Of a stretch of DNA of 64,000 bases, positions 60,401 to 62,768 are shown in pieces (positions within the stretch are counted from its first letter, which is position 1; each line of letters begins with the position of its first letter). This DNA comes from Branchinecta lynchi (taxonomy: Eukaryota > Arthropoda > Branchiopoda > Anostraca > Branchinectidae), in assembly GCA_023053575.1 (NCBI GenBank), contig JAKZAP010000004.1, forward strand, positions 7,235,572-7,299,571. The letters are read 5' to 3'. The position numbers and the translations under genes were made by a program. Below the pieces are notes generated by a model that was not told the DNA's origin, did not search any database, and worked only from the letters and a program-made list of their open reading frames with translations.

Positions 60401-61937
60401 AGAGCATTCTTCTTCTGAGCGTGAGGTTTTCAAAATATGGTTCGTTCTGGAGGTTTGCACATGCAGACTCCAAGACAAAAAGCGCAATTCATTCAAATCT
60501 TGTACAGCGCTGGCCGGGTCGTATTGGAGTTTCTTCTAGATATACGTTTGGGCTTAACTGGTTAAAAAATATTCCAGAAGTAGGGTTGAGTTGGAGACAT
60601 TTGTTCATTTCTAGAATTGTTCGGTACTGAAATAAGGACAGATGCAAAATGGAGCAAAAATCGTAGCTTGGAAACACTATTTCGTATTTGGATTGGGTAT
60701 TCTGCAGGCAATGTTAACGGAAGTCATACAGATAGAGATGATACTTGGTACTCTTCATTCAGATGTCCTTTAAAGGATCTGTCTTACCTATAATACTAAC
60801 GCAACCTACTTCCACAATCACTCCATATGTTTCTAAACCCAGAGACCCCAATTTCGGACGGTACATTCTAACCCCTCTAACAAAACCACGCTGATTTTCT
60901 CAATTGCCTTGTTTTTCTACGGTCGATGTGTATCACGCTATCGACGGTTGTCTGCAAGAAGTTTTTCCATCAGAAAAAACGGTTATGTAAATTGTTTCCC
61001 TGTTTTCGAAAGTCAACGGGTCTCGGAACAGACTTAAAACAGCCAAAACCGTGGGTTATTTGTTGAAAGCCCAGCCCAGTTGAAAATATTCAGATATTTT
61101 AAAATACTGTAAGTTGAAGAGTAGATAGTGCGAGAGATCCTTTAAATTAGAAAATGGATATTAAGATCATGCCCGGCCCGGGGTATGTTTTATATGAGTA
61201 TGGCCTGGTCAAGCTTGACCTGCAAACCCTTGCTGAAAGATGGCAGCAGCTGACAATTGTGTTCGGGAGCAAATGTCTGGTATCGCATCGCGCCATTTTA
61301 CCTGATTTTGAGACCCTAGAAAGTAGCAGGCTCAACACGCGACAAAGACAGAGGGAAGCTGCTCCCAGCGAATAGTAAGTCCACCCATAAATTCGACTGG
61401 TCGTTCTCTGAAATCTTTTTTACCCTATTTCACCCAATATTTTAATTTTAGTTATAGTTAAACGATATTCATAAGTTGTACGTATAGTTAAATGTCTATT
61501 TATGGAATTGTGTATGTGTTATTTAAGTGAATAATGATCCAAAGCTTAAGCAAAGAAATTCGTTTTTTTTTTATTTATCAATAGTCGACTGATAAACGAA
61601 CAAAAAGACAACAAACATCGTGAGGATGTTCCAAACGCGATAGTCGCTATTCAAGACTGATCCTTTTTTCTTTCTAGAGAGCGGAATTTGCGTCGACATC
61701 GGCCAGTCGGAAGGTTCAGAATCGAACCACCGTCGGATCCAGCGATCAGACAGCTCTGTAACCCGCTTTTCAAACGATTCAGACCCACAAACCCCCCAAA
61801 CCCAGTGCCCTGAGCCAGTTTCGCTCTATTCAACAGAGCCCCCTGAGTATGTAAATATGCAGTACTGTCAGTCCCATTTTTCCTCACCCAGGGAGCTTTC
61901 CACTCCCAAAGCTAACCATCCCGTAACCGAACTGTAA
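9246..61937 (+). CDS. PLEKHG4-like: PLEKHG4/puratrophin-1-like Rho guanine-nucleotide exchange factor, 13 exons, 5' partial
   Basis: Join of 9246-9440, 29639-29810, 35889-36294, 37833-38000, 41568-41643, 49064-49237, 50065-50154, 51246-51503, 53093-53236, 55152-55365, 56497-56613, 59975-60136 and 61678-61937. This totals 2436 nt, or 811 residues plus TAA. Intron phases are 0,1,2,2,0,0,0,0,0,1,1,1; every junction is GT/AG and keeps frame. Seen: spectrin-like helices (about 1-122), Ser-rich linker (about 123-313), DH domain (about 315-500), PH domain (about 516-625), a GIGNKPCLDIRPSEDQ motif near residue 643 and a polar tail. Known: DH-PH proteins load GTP onto Rho-family GTPases at membranes, and PLEKHG4 proteins act on actin and vesicle organisation. 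Inferred: the N-terminal CRAL-TRIO-like part and start codon lie before this window. Exact paralogue (PLEKHG4 or 4B) cannot be decided without a tree. Confidence 0.9.
9551..10062 (-). mobile_element. MITE family B, copy 1 (TTAA termini)
   Basis: Starts TTAAAGGACCTCTCTTGG and ends GAGTTGTGCTTTAA. One terminus resembles family A; the other (TTAAAGCACAACTC read inward) is specific to B. The same interior (GCTAACAAGAAAAT reversed) is seen near 21150 and 28600. A 119-codon - strand frame spans it without recognisable protein features. Confidence 0.7.
10063..10394. other. Intron 1, unassigned
   Basis: Sequence between MITE B copy 1 and D copy 1. No features were seen. Confidence 0.4.
10395..11813 (-). 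mobile_element. D element, copy 1 (GGGATCCC ends, about 137-bp units)
   Basis: One end GGGATCCCAAAACGTAAGTG, followed by a GTCCGTC microsatellite; the other end ATCGAAACCTTTGGTCTTGT. Between them a unit of about 137 bp recurs, with CCGGAATCCGG and AAGACATGCTGAA-type words at 10.68, 10.81, 10.94, 11.08 and 11.22 kb. No transposase is present. The short - strand frames with the repeated GRIPGEILVRRENS motif are products of these units. Confidence 0.75.
11814..12204. other. Intron 1, left flank of the 20-bp array
   Basis: No exon was seen. The last 60 bp (AACTGCGAGGGGTTGCGCAC and onward) is shared with the flanks of the other minisatellites. Confidence 0.4.
12205..12383 (+). repeat. 20-bp minisatellite, about nine units
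   Basis: ATGAGGCACGTGAGGCAGGC with G/A variants at the GGC/GAC position, in head-to-tail units. It is preceded by GAGGGGTTGCGCAC and TGTACACCATGAGG. Open frames in all - strand registers (CLPHVPHACLTC and similar) arise because 20 bp is not a multiple of three, and are not genes. Confidence 0.9.
12999..13245 (-). mobile_element. G element end fragment
   Basis: ATGGCACTTGCCTTTCGGCC and its inverse GGCCAAGTGCCAT form the terminal palindrome. It is followed by GTCCGTCCGTC and ACTTGGCAGGCATATCAG, as at 56.8 kb. Confidence 0.6.
13429..15150 (+). repeat. Tandem duplication of about 916 bp with an inner 99-bp duplication
   Basis: AATATCGGAA.AAGGGACTAA begins both units (13439 and 14355), and CTTTGATCAGCTCATCAA ends both. 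Inside unit 1, a 99-bp block (GTAGCATAACAGCCGATTAT, 13894 and 13993) is duplicated. Each unit has one long + frame (199 and 140 codons, TACCCC/GTTGCG starts), which does not resemble a known protein. Confidence 0.8.
15955..16270 (-). mobile_element. G element internal fragment
   Basis: ACTTAAAATCCCGACCGGAT, GGTGACTTTGGGGGGAGCTG and AATCTTGGGAGACGCTTAGA match one unit of the 57-58.4 kb array. Confidence 0.6.
16588..16740 (+). repeat. 12-bp GC-rich minisatellite
   Basis: Units of GCCGGTGCCGTG with variants, after GAGGGGTTGCTCAC and ATGTACACCA. The flank is the same as at the 20-bp array at 12205. Confidence 0.85.
16845..17640 (+). mobile_element. G-related block, duplicated around MITE A copy 3
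   Basis: ACAAGAGCTAGCAGCTCATA at the start. Two related blocks (16985-17120 and 17503-17640) both contain GCAAAACCCTT...GGGCTCATGGGGATCA. The same block occurs once at 33430-33540. Confidence 0.55.
17129..17510 (+). mobile_element. MITE family A, copy 3, left end lost
   Basis: The interior and right end (GGGGTCCTTTAA) match the other copies, but the first bases of the left terminus are missing. A short insertion (repeat of CGACGGTT) occurs near 17285-17315. It splits two related G-type blocks, 16985-17120 and 17503-17640. Confidence 0.8.
17945..18560. repeat. ATATCGAT-rich region with two duplicated blocks
   Basis: Dense CGATATCG / ATATCGATAT palindromes. Blocks 18000-18150 and 18195-18350 are direct copies (CACTTATATAT.CGAAATTGG in both). 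18415-18545 has three units of about 45-48 bp containing ATATCGATATATCGATTAT. Confidence 0.75.
18759..18969 (+). repeat. 12-bp GC-rich minisatellite
   Basis: GCCGTGCCGGTG units with occasional CTTT variants, ending in GTCGAGGTGTACACC. Contiguous with the 20-bp array that follows. Confidence 0.85.
19006..19226 (+). repeat. 20-bp minisatellite, about nine to ten units
   Basis: The same 20-bp unit as at 12205, bounded on both sides by GCAACCCCTCGGAG (18995 and 19225). It follows directly after a 12-bp GC-rich array. The long - strand frames here (up to 248 codons) are repeat products. Confidence 0.9.
19425..19825 (+). repeat. Tandem duplication of about 205 bp
   Basis: TTAGCCGGAGAGAAAGAGG at 19434 and 19640; TTAGGATTTTGCAGAAAAAG near the middle of each. 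The second copy has a longer G run. Confidence 0.7.
19826..20509. other. Intron 1, unassigned
   Basis: No recognised gene or repeat. Short - strand frames of 72 and 87 codons show no motifs. Confidence 0.4.
20510..20866 (+). mobile_element. D element, copy 2a, partial
   Basis: The 3' part only: GACCCAAAGAGTTCTCATTC to CACTTACGTTTTTGGGATCC. It is joined head-to-head with copy 2b through a shared GGGATCCC palindrome. Confidence 0.65.
20855..22195 (-). mobile_element. D element, copy 2b, with nested MITE B
   Basis: Units with GTAAGGAGACATGGTGAAT and CCGGAATCCGG, interrupted by the MITE at 21044-21498. It ends GATCCCGTCGAAACCTTTGG near 22185. Confidence 0.7.
21044..21498 (+). mobile_element. 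MITE family B, copy 3, inserted in a D element
   Basis: Left end TTTAAGCGCAACTCTTAC, right end AGGGATCCTTTAAG. The flanks rejoin to a normal D unit (GCGATTTT...GGAGACTTGCTGAAT), showing insertion at a TTAA-like site in the D element. It contains the CTTGTTAGCGCTTGTCGA block shared with the other B copies. Confidence 0.8.
22622..23860 (+). mobile_element. D element, copy 3, with nested E element
   Basis: Starts AACAAGACCAAAGGTTTCGA and ends CTTACGTTCTGGGATCCC. An E foldback (about 22660-22882) interrupts the first 40 bp. The internal units carry GGATTCCGGGCGAACTACTT. Confidence 0.75.
22660..22882. mobile_element. E foldback element, inserted in D copy 3
   Basis: Two arms with AATTTTATTGGAGCTATATT and its inverse (CCAATAAAATTCAGCTGAC). 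The - strand at 22750-22781 carries CTGAAGA, a GC-rich stem and GAAA, the order of a hammerhead-ribozyme core. Confidence 0.7.
24061..24376 (+). repeat. H repeat, copy 1
   Basis: About 315-bp block (GGAAACGGTAAAACGTTTAG to CAATCTTCAGCAGTCGT), nearly identical to 26466-26780. No inverted ends were seen. Confidence 0.8.
24995..25090 (-). mobile_element. LINE 3' tail fragment
   Basis: On the - strand the sequence CGTTGGCTCTTGGCGCAAAT is followed by AAAATCTTATCTTATCTTAT, a short tandem tail typical of LINE 3' ends. No coding remnant was seen next to it. Confidence 0.4.
25905..26000 (+). mobile_element. E element fragment
   Basis: CCTGAAGAGGACCATTGCCA then AGAGCCGAAATATAACTTCG. One arm only, with the core-like motif at 25946-25977 on the + strand. 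Confidence 0.55.
26466..26780 (+). repeat. H repeat, copy 2
   Basis: Direct copy of 24061-24376 with few changes (poly-A length, TGTATG to TGCATG). The two copies are 2.4 kb apart. Confidence 0.8.
26878..27735 (+). mobile_element. D element, copy 4, 3' truncated
   Basis: Starts AACAAGACCAAACGTGTCGA and runs to GACGGACGGACAGGCGGAC, losing the terminal GGGATCCC. It lies about 100 bp after the second H repeat. Confidence 0.7.
27736..28521. other. Intron 1, unassigned
   Basis: Frames of 106 (+) and 87 (-) codons overlap here on opposite strands with no recognisable protein features. AT-rich toward the end. Confidence 0.4.
28522..29592 (+). mobile_element. MITE family B, copy 2, interrupted by a D fragment
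   Basis: Left end TTAAAGCACAACTCATC, right end AAGGGATCCTTTAAG. The B sequence is broken near 28900, where a D element (28924-29245) is inserted, and resumes before 29440. It ends about 45 bp before exon 2 of the GEF gene. Confidence 0.7.
28924..29245 (+). mobile_element. D element, copy 5, 5' fragment
   Basis: Starts AACAAGACGAAAGGTGTCGA with GGGATCCC. Only the first part and a decayed unit remain, inside MITE B copy 2. Confidence 0.6.
29639..29810 (+). CDS. Exon 2: end of helical region, acidic coiled stretch
   Basis: Acceptor ttttcttcag; donor gtgagt after ACT G (phase 1). Encodes IAQNSCNETLELLTSRKF, then a highly charged helix (KLKRQEEEEEAEISKE) and a polar end. Phase 0 entry matches exon 1 and phase 1 exit matches exon 3. 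The charged helix probably closes the spectrin-like region. An ATG-initiated frame at 29607-29927 covers the exon in a different frame and is not coding. Confidence 0.78.
29862..30040. mobile_element. E foldback element in intron 2
   Basis: ATTCCTTCAGCCCAAGCTGA at the left, then GATACGTCAGCTGAATTTTA and a core-like motif on the - strand (29945-29975). It begins about 50 bp after exon 2's donor. Confidence 0.65.
30199..30286. repeat. 26-bp tandem repeat, each unit a hairpin
   Basis: Three full units starting at 30201, 30227 and 30253. Each contains CTACTCTGTTCTCAGAGTAG, an 8-bp perfect stem with a 4-nt loop. A further small stem, GAGCGAATTCTTTCGCTC, lies just upstream at 30182-30199. Confidence 0.85.
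31490..31925 (+). repeat. Tandem duplication, about 271-bp period
   Basis: CAGTTCTGCAAGGTCCGTTT and GTCTTTTTA.CGGTTTTGTT occur at about 31561 and 31832. A related block with GACCTC.AATTC.GG lies at 31290. Confidence 0.7.
32625..32890 (+). repeat. Tandem duplication, about 130 bp
   Basis: GCACTCCACTAGG.C.CTTATC and ATAACAAG.TCCCACCGCAG occur twice. Two units, each with a G-rich run. Confidence 0.75.
33262..34615 (+). mobile_element. G element, longest single copy
   Basis: Starts AACAAGAGCTGGAAGCTCAT and ends GGCCGGAAGGCAAGTGCCAT. Two to three units, with poly-C tracts at 33707-33717, 33845-33853 and 34131-34141. The whole is noncoding. Confidence 0.65.
35541..35705 (+). mobile_element. G element left-end fragment
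   Basis: AACAAGAGCTGAAAGTTCAT to CCACTCATTGACAACTGTT matches 4046-4215. It lies immediately upstream of exon 3. Confidence 0.6.
35889..36294 (+). CDS. Exon 3: disordered serine-rich linker
   Basis: Acceptor cttttcag; donor gtcagt after TGC AG (phase 2). It is the longest exon, about 135 codons. The frame reads EPVKAEAIYDPVPSLHPVPS, then a run rich in Ser/Thr (YSSLTSSSSGLTSSSES) and a Tyr/Ser-rich end. No folded domain is recognised. A linker of this sort between the helical part and the DH domain is typical of the family and is a likely phosphorylation region (inference). A G-element fragment ends less than 200 bp upstream. Confidence 0.85.
36690..36900 (-). mobile_element. LINE reverse-transcriptase C-terminal remnant
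   Basis: The - strand reads MCECKGLIDLRVEICGMGIT, REEWLIEKI and RRLARFRCFGSAF, then a 3' end with an ATTCATTCACTC tail. The C..L..LR ... L..LA.F order resembles the last 60-80 residues of LINE ORF2. Related to 54484-54732. Confidence 0.45.
37211..37722 (+). repeat. Recent 256-bp tandem duplication
   Basis: ATTGAGCGACAGATCCGAAC starts at 37215 and 37471, exactly 256 bp apart, and the copies differ by about one base (TTGCAGG against TTGTAGG). It lies in intron 3, ending about 110 bp before exon 4. Confidence 0.9.
37760..37812 (+). mobile_element. MITE family B terminal fragment
   Basis: CATTTCGTTGCGATAAGATC ... AGAGTTGTGCTTC matches the right end of copy B1 (10011-10058). The fragment abuts the pyrimidine tract of the exon 4 acceptor. 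Confidence 0.6.
37833..38000 (+). CDS. Exon 4: linker just before the DH domain
   Basis: Acceptor gttttttag followed by T that completes AGT; donor gtgagt after CG (phase 2 in and out). Encodes GFEHDGPPTSKLPPRPDEPL and continues to DENSAKLQR. It is proline-rich at first, then polar. The KLPPRPDEP stretch looks like a possible SH3 ligand (inference). The exon lies about 20 bp downstream of a B-type MITE fragment (37760-37812). Confidence 0.85.
38180..38288 (+). mobile_element. Possible LINE/SINE 3' tail
   Basis: GTGGGTTACAAATAAATTAT followed by TATTATTACTATT. An AAT-type tail after a transcript-like 3' end; no coding remnant was seen. Confidence 0.3.
38289..38562. other. Intron 4, unassigned
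   Basis: A short ACGGACGGACAG stretch resembles D/G element microsatellites. Otherwise nothing. Confidence 0.35.
38563..38865. mobile_element. MITE family F, copy 3, best preserved
   Basis: Perfect 15-bp inverted ends GAGCGTGTTCCACCC and GGGTGGAACACGCTC, 303 bp in total. The interior carries the palindrome-rich TAGTTACTACGCTTACCACG block. Confidence 0.85.
38887..39917 (+). mobile_element. D element, copy 6, full length
   Basis: Starts AACAAGACCAAAGGTTTCGA and ends TTACGTTTTGGGATCCC. It contains four to five units of about 137 bp. It forms a large inverted pair with copy 7. Confidence 0.75.
40051..40846 (-). mobile_element. D element, copy 7
   Basis: Opposite orientation to copy 6, separated from it by about 130 bp. 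Starts TTGGGATCCCAAAACGTAAG and ends ACCGAAACCTTTGGTCTTGT. Fewer units than copy 6. Confidence 0.75.
40847..41567. other. Intron 4, unassigned 3' part
   Basis: Contains a short G-like piece (GATTGGTCAGTCCGGTGGTT, GTATGCTAGGAGGATGAAA). It ends in a good pyrimidine tract before exon 5. Confidence 0.4.
41568..41643 (+). CDS. Exon 5: start of DH domain (conserved region 1)
   Basis: Acceptor tttttttcag, then G completing CGG; donor gtgaga after GAG. Encodes RTLIMTVREMVQTERDYVNA followed by LEYIIE. The TERDYV...L pattern is conserved region 1 of DH (RhoGEF) domains, including the glutamate that normally contacts the GTPase switch region. The exon is only 76 nt and is isolated by introns of 3.6 and 7.4 kb. 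Confidence 0.93.
41644..42307. other. Intron 5, unassigned 5' part
   Basis: AT-rich with a TGAATGAATGAATGAAAAAA run near 42217. No exon was seen. Confidence 0.4.
42308..42440 (-). mobile_element. E element fragment
   Basis: AAAACGGATACGTCAGCTGA ... GGCCCTTCTTGGCAGGGTC. One arm; the CTGAAGA position is changed to CCGAAGA, so the core-like motif is broken here. Confidence 0.55.
42640..43635. mobile_element. I element, longer decayed copy interrupted by E
   Basis: The right end CTTGTGTTATGTGTTATGAA...TGACAGTG matches the complete copy. The interior words ATGCATAACATTT and AAAACGTCATGC recur two to three times. An E element lies at 43112-43347. Confidence 0.6.
43112..43347. mobile_element. E foldback element inserted in an I element
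   Basis: Both arms are present: ACGTCAGCTGAATTCTATTG and CCAATAAAATTCAGCTGACG. It is inserted into ATAACACAAGGATG of the surrounding I element. The motif reads TTGAAGA, so its first core base is lost. Confidence 0.65.
43900..44055 (+). mobile_element. Possible LINE 3' tail
   Basis: Ends AATAAAGTGAATAGAATTGA with an AATTGAATTG-type tail, resembling LINE 3' termini. No protein remnant was recognised. Confidence 0.3.
44056..46164. other. Intron 5, unassigned
   Basis: The - strand at 45393-45290 reads GHLLPNPADSFARGHPHEV, with an NPAD..RG pattern seen near integrase-proximal parts of Pao/BEL retrotransposons. It is too short to call. No other gene evidence. Confidence 0.35.
46165..47174 (-). 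mobile_element. D element, copy 8
   Basis: TTTTTGGGATCCGAAAACG at one end, ATCGACACCTTTGGTGTTGT at the other. Units include GTAAGAAGGCATGCTGATCA. In the 7.4 kb intron between exons 5 and 6. Confidence 0.75.
47175..47943. other. Intron 5, unassigned
   Basis: No exon was seen; AAT microsatellite at 47750-47775. Confidence 0.4.
47750..47775 (+). repeat. AAT microsatellite
   Basis: CAAACAAATAATAATAATAA and on to TAATAAA. Possibly the tail of a retrotransposed copy, but no body is recognised. Confidence 0.6.
47944..49014 (-). mobile_element. D element, copy 9
   Basis: TTTGGGATCCCAAAATGTAA to ATCGAAACCTTAGGTCTTGT. It ends about 50 bp before exon 6, so the exon's branch-point region lies at or inside its edge. 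Confidence 0.75.
49064..49237 (+). CDS. Exon 6: DH domain, conserved region 2
   Basis: Acceptor tttttcttcag; donor gtatgt; 58 codons in phase 0. Encodes HYIPELDREDIPQAMRGKRN, then VIFGNVEKIHAFHSRYFLRD and LERCEKSPLSMAQCFLKH. The motif IFGN(V/I)EK..(A/D)FH...FL is very characteristic of the PLEKHG4/MCF2/Kalirin-type DH domains. A D element ends only about 50 bp before the exon. Confidence 0.95.
49436..49545 (+). mobile_element. E element fragment
   Basis: CCTGAAGAGGACCCTTGCCA, then AGGGCCAAAATATAGC. One arm; the GAAA of the core-like motif is changed to AAAA. In the intron after exon 6. Confidence 0.55.
50065..50154 (+). CDS. Exon 7: DH domain middle helix
   Basis: Acceptor tttttgtag; donor gtaaga; 30 codons in phase 0. 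Encodes EQHFYLYALYNKNKPKSDHL and MQEYGHAFFR. The YALYNKNKP.SD pattern fits the helix between DH conserved regions 2 and 3. Confidence 0.93.
50569..50648 (+). repeat. 16-bp tandem repeat, five units
   Basis: GTCAACTGACGTTTAT repeats at 50569, 50585, 50601, 50617 and 50633; the first has CTTTTA in place of CGTTTA. Each later unit contains TGACG. Confidence 0.9.
51246..51503 (+). CDS. Exon 8: DH domain, conserved region 3 and end
   Basis: Acceptor ttttatttag; donor gtgagt; 86 codons in phase 0. Encodes RKQLELGDKMDLASYLLKPV, QRMGKYALLLAQLIRISSEA and onward to RFQLRHGNDLLAMDSIRECD. LASYLLKPVQR..KY.LLL is the signature of conserved region 3 of DH domains, and the catalytic-surface residues look intact. 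The last third leads into the PH domain (FQLRHGNDLLAMDSI). Confidence 0.96.
51597..51934. mobile_element. MITE family C, copy 3
   Basis: TA-flanked; left GTTGCGTTTTTACTGATACC, right GGTATCTGCAAAAACGCAAC. In the intron after exon 8, starting about 93 bp after the donor. Interior blocks as in the other copies. Confidence 0.85.
52425..52510. mobile_element. E element remnant
   Basis: CCTTCAGCCCAGGCTAACTG, then GCAAAACGGATAAGTCAGTT. Only the outer arm remains. Confidence 0.4.
53093..53236 (+). CDS. Exon 9: first half of PH domain
   Basis: Acceptor ttttttctag; donor gtaaga; 48 codons in phase 0. Encodes VNLKEQGRLLRQGELTVHQG, KTKKVVRHVFLFEEMILFSK and AKRDPERK. This is PH strands beta1 to beta4, with L..QG.L......K...R.VFLFE....FSK as usual in DH-associated PH domains. 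The ATG-initiated frame across this exon (52948-53211) is out of register and not coding. Confidence 0.94.
53470..53697. mobile_element. MITE family F, copy 4, truncated
   Basis: CCGTTCCAGCCTTCTCGAAA ... GACGTCATTCATAGTAACTT matches family F, oriented as copy 2. One end is decayed. Confidence 0.65.
53708..54001. mobile_element. MITE family J (relative of C)
   Basis: TA-flanked element of 294 bp. Left GTTGCGTTTGTGATCGAAGT, right end its near-exact inverse (ACTTCGATCAGAAACGCAAC). The outer 9 bp equal those of family C but the interior is different, rich in TTCGAAGTTTG-like words. Confidence 0.75.
54484..54732 (-). mobile_element. LINE reverse-transcriptase C-terminal remnant
   Basis: The - strand reads MYGVTNDRLCHFMCEFDELK, GLRADSYRGGISEEEWLINL and GLIGNLARFVRIAANHR. 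HFMCE...LR...GIS.EEWLI is shared with 36690-36900, so both derive from one LINE family. Confidence 0.5.
55152..55365 (+). CDS. Exon 10: second half of PH domain
   Basis: Acceptor ttcattacag; donor gtacgt after AGA G (phase 1). Encodes NLDIYVYKFSLKTSEVGFTA, RPEESPNRFEIWFRKRSPQN, TYQLQAATPESRDGWVEEIA and RLLWKQAIRNR. The Trp of DGWVEEI (residue about 616) is the invariant Trp of the PH C-terminal helix. An inverted-repeat element (K) begins within about 10 bp of the donor. Confidence 0.94.
55374..55766. mobile_element. K inverted-repeat element next to exon 10
   Basis: Left end CTTTAAGTCAGAGCTAAATA then ACACTAGAGAGTAGCGCCAA. The right end is the inverse (TTGGCGCTACTTCCTACTCC...CTCTGCTTTAAG). 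Termini are about 45 bp with small gaps. It starts within 10 bp of the exon 10 donor. Confidence 0.75.
55829..55863. repeat. Perfect 16-bp inverted repeat
   Basis: AAAAAATCGCTCGAAC, CAA loop, GTTCGAGCGATTTTTT. It looks like a bacterial terminator but sits in a eukaryotic intron between elements K and E. Probably a remnant of foldback DNA. Confidence 0.8.
55868..56078. mobile_element. E foldback element, diverged copy
   Basis: ACGGATACGTCAGCTGAACT and its inverse AGTTCAGCTGATGTATCCG flank AGGACCCTTGCCAAGAAAGG. The end AGTCAGCTTGGGCTGAAAGA matches the other copies. The core-like motif is degenerate. Confidence 0.6.
56350..56430 (-). pseudogene. tRNA-like sequence (tRNA-derived SINE head or tRNA pseudogene)
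   Basis: The - strand reads GGCGGAAAGATTAGCACGCT, then TATCTCATAAGCGAAGGGTC and ACTGGTTCGTCTC. This shows a D-arm-like start, an anticodon-like stem (CGCTT/AAGCG, loop ATCTCAT) and a B-box-like GGTTCG. The T stem pairs poorly and the acceptor stem does not close, so a working tRNA is unlikely. Confidence 0.35.
56497..56613 (+). CDS. Exon 11: post-PH family motif
   Basis: Acceptor ...tttattaaag; donor gtaagt after AAG C (phase 1 in and out). Encodes EHRMAEMAEMGIGNKPCLDI and RPSEDQISDRSIDARQLTK. The M(G/S)xGNKPxLDIxPS....I.DR.I stretch is the post-PH motif of PLEKHG4-type proteins, recognised from family knowledge. The intron ends AAAG and the exon starts AG, so use of the second AG would shift the frame. 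Confidence 0.9.
56835..58465 (-). mobile_element. G element with a five-unit tandem array
   Basis: Begins with the terminal palindrome ATGGCACTTGCCCTTCGGCC and GTCCGTCCGTCGG. It runs through about five units and ends AACAAGTGCCATATGAGCTC...GCTCTTGTT. It lies in intron 11 of the GEF gene. Confidence 0.7.
57005..58410. repeat. Tandem array, about 282-bp period, five units
   Basis: GGGGGGAGTGGAGGGAGG recurs near 57030, 57315, 57597, 57873 and 58155. Each unit also holds ACCGGATCCGGTGACTTTTG and GATGAAACTTGGTGGGAAGA. Units differ by few bases, indicating recent expansion. Confidence 0.85.
58466..59472. other. Intron 11, unassigned
   Basis: AT-rich. A GACCTTGCCAAAATGGAAAG word near 59185, followed by AATAAAATAAATTGC, faintly resembles an E arm. 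No exon was seen. Confidence 0.4.
59473..59852. mobile_element. I element, complete copy
   Basis: Long inverted ends: CGTCAGAAGTTTCATAACAG left and its inverse (TGCTATGAAACTTCTGACAG) right, continuing through GATAACAC.AGGATGCGC. 380 bp and noncoding. Interior has ATGCATGAAATGTTATG words. Confidence 0.8.
59975..60136 (+). CDS. Exon 12: serine-rich C-terminal tail
   Basis: Acceptor ttgttttcag; donor gtgagt after GCT G (phase 1). Encodes PPRQRPSLGNLGEVTRLQTK, RPHSIISVTSSSTSSGSSGL and MSPRHGANQSNCSA. KRPHS.IS..S.S.SS.SS resembles the tail that follows the PH motif in vertebrate relatives, and is a likely phosphorylation region (inference). Confidence 0.88.
60137..60769. other. Intron 12, unassigned 5' part
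   Basis: A 109-codon + frame (60301-60630) has no recognisable motifs and no matching splice context, so it is not called as a gene. Confidence 0.4.
60770..61145 (+). mobile_element. MITE family A, copy 4
   Basis: Left end TTAAAGGATCTGTC, right end GAGATCCTTTAA. Full length (about 376 bp), in the last intron of the gene. The 73-codon frame starting just after it (61154-61375) is not recognised and is probably chance. Confidence 0.85.
61678..61937 (+). CDS. Exon 13: terminal coding exon with stop
   Basis: Acceptor ttctttctag; phase 1 entry completes GAG (Glu). Reads ESGICVDIGQSEGSESNHRR and continues to HPVTEL followed by TAA at 61935-61937. About 86 residues, polar and Ser/Pro-rich, with no folded domain. 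The - strand frame at 61651-61887 is a shadow. Confidence 0.85.
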
Positions 61938-62030
61938 ATTTTGCTGTATTAATATATTTATACAAAGTTCTATACCGATGTTGTTCTTACTTACAAAATT
62001 GTTGTGAAGATGTTTTGATTAAATAATTAT
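61938..62030 (+). terminator. Probable 3' UTR and poly(A) signal
   Basis: The stop codon is followed by AT-rich sequence. ATTAAA, a common variant poly(A) hexamer, occurs at 62018-62023, about 80 nt after the stop, and no AATAAA is nearer. The cleavage site cannot be fixed without transcripts, so a longer 3' UTR is possible. Confidence 0.4.
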
Positions 62031-62768
62031 CTGTACGGCCTGCATTACAAGCTCTCTGAAAATCTGTACCATCATCCAGTTTATCGTGCCATGCCTCCAG
62101 CCATGGGTAGTCAGTAGCGCTTTATTTTTCTTTAGTTCGTGAAGCAAACTAAGATACGGACGTGCGACTTTGTCTGCCACTTACTTGTGCTTGGTTCAGG
62201 ACGCAAACTGACCATGTATACCTGTCTATAGAAGTGGCGCACGACTTTGAGCCAAGAATCCCAGTTTTTGGTGAGCGCCATCGCTATCTGGACCCAGGAT
62301 GAATCCCACCTCCTTCCGTGGCGACGGAAACCTTCTAAGGGTCCGGAGGTCCAATTTAGACATGTATGTTTGGTCCTACTTCGTGTCTTTCCTGGTTACT
62401 TCTGGTAGTGAACTACCCTAAATTTTAAGTCACAGGGTGATGTGTAGTTAGCAACCCAAAGCTCGCCCTATCGTCCAAGAGCCTTTACCATCGGTAGTTG
62501 CAATTTTCTTGCCAAAAGAAATCATAGGCGTCTGTCCCAAGTCCTATGTTCTTTCCTTTCTGCGCATGCTTATGCTTCTACCATTTTTGGTAGAGAGGAG
62601 CCTGGCGCCGTTCACTTTAGGAGATTGATAGCTCACCTCGGAGTTGCCAGTTGCAGGCCTGGGCAGAAAGGACCAAGGGCCTGGTCAAAAGAGCAGTGAG
62701 GAGTAAGCGGCTGGTTCAAAAAGGGGAAAAATGAACAAAGGCCTTGGAAGCTATGTGATAAAAATGCG
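62031..62768. other. Downstream flank, unassigned
   Basis: After the likely poly(A) site. No exon, and no repeat shared with the rest of the window, was recognised. Confidence 0.4.

Noticed and set aside
60301..60630. 109-codon + frame in intron 12
   Set aside because: No motif, no phase-compatible splice sites with neighbouring exons; joining it would break the exon 12-13 phase.
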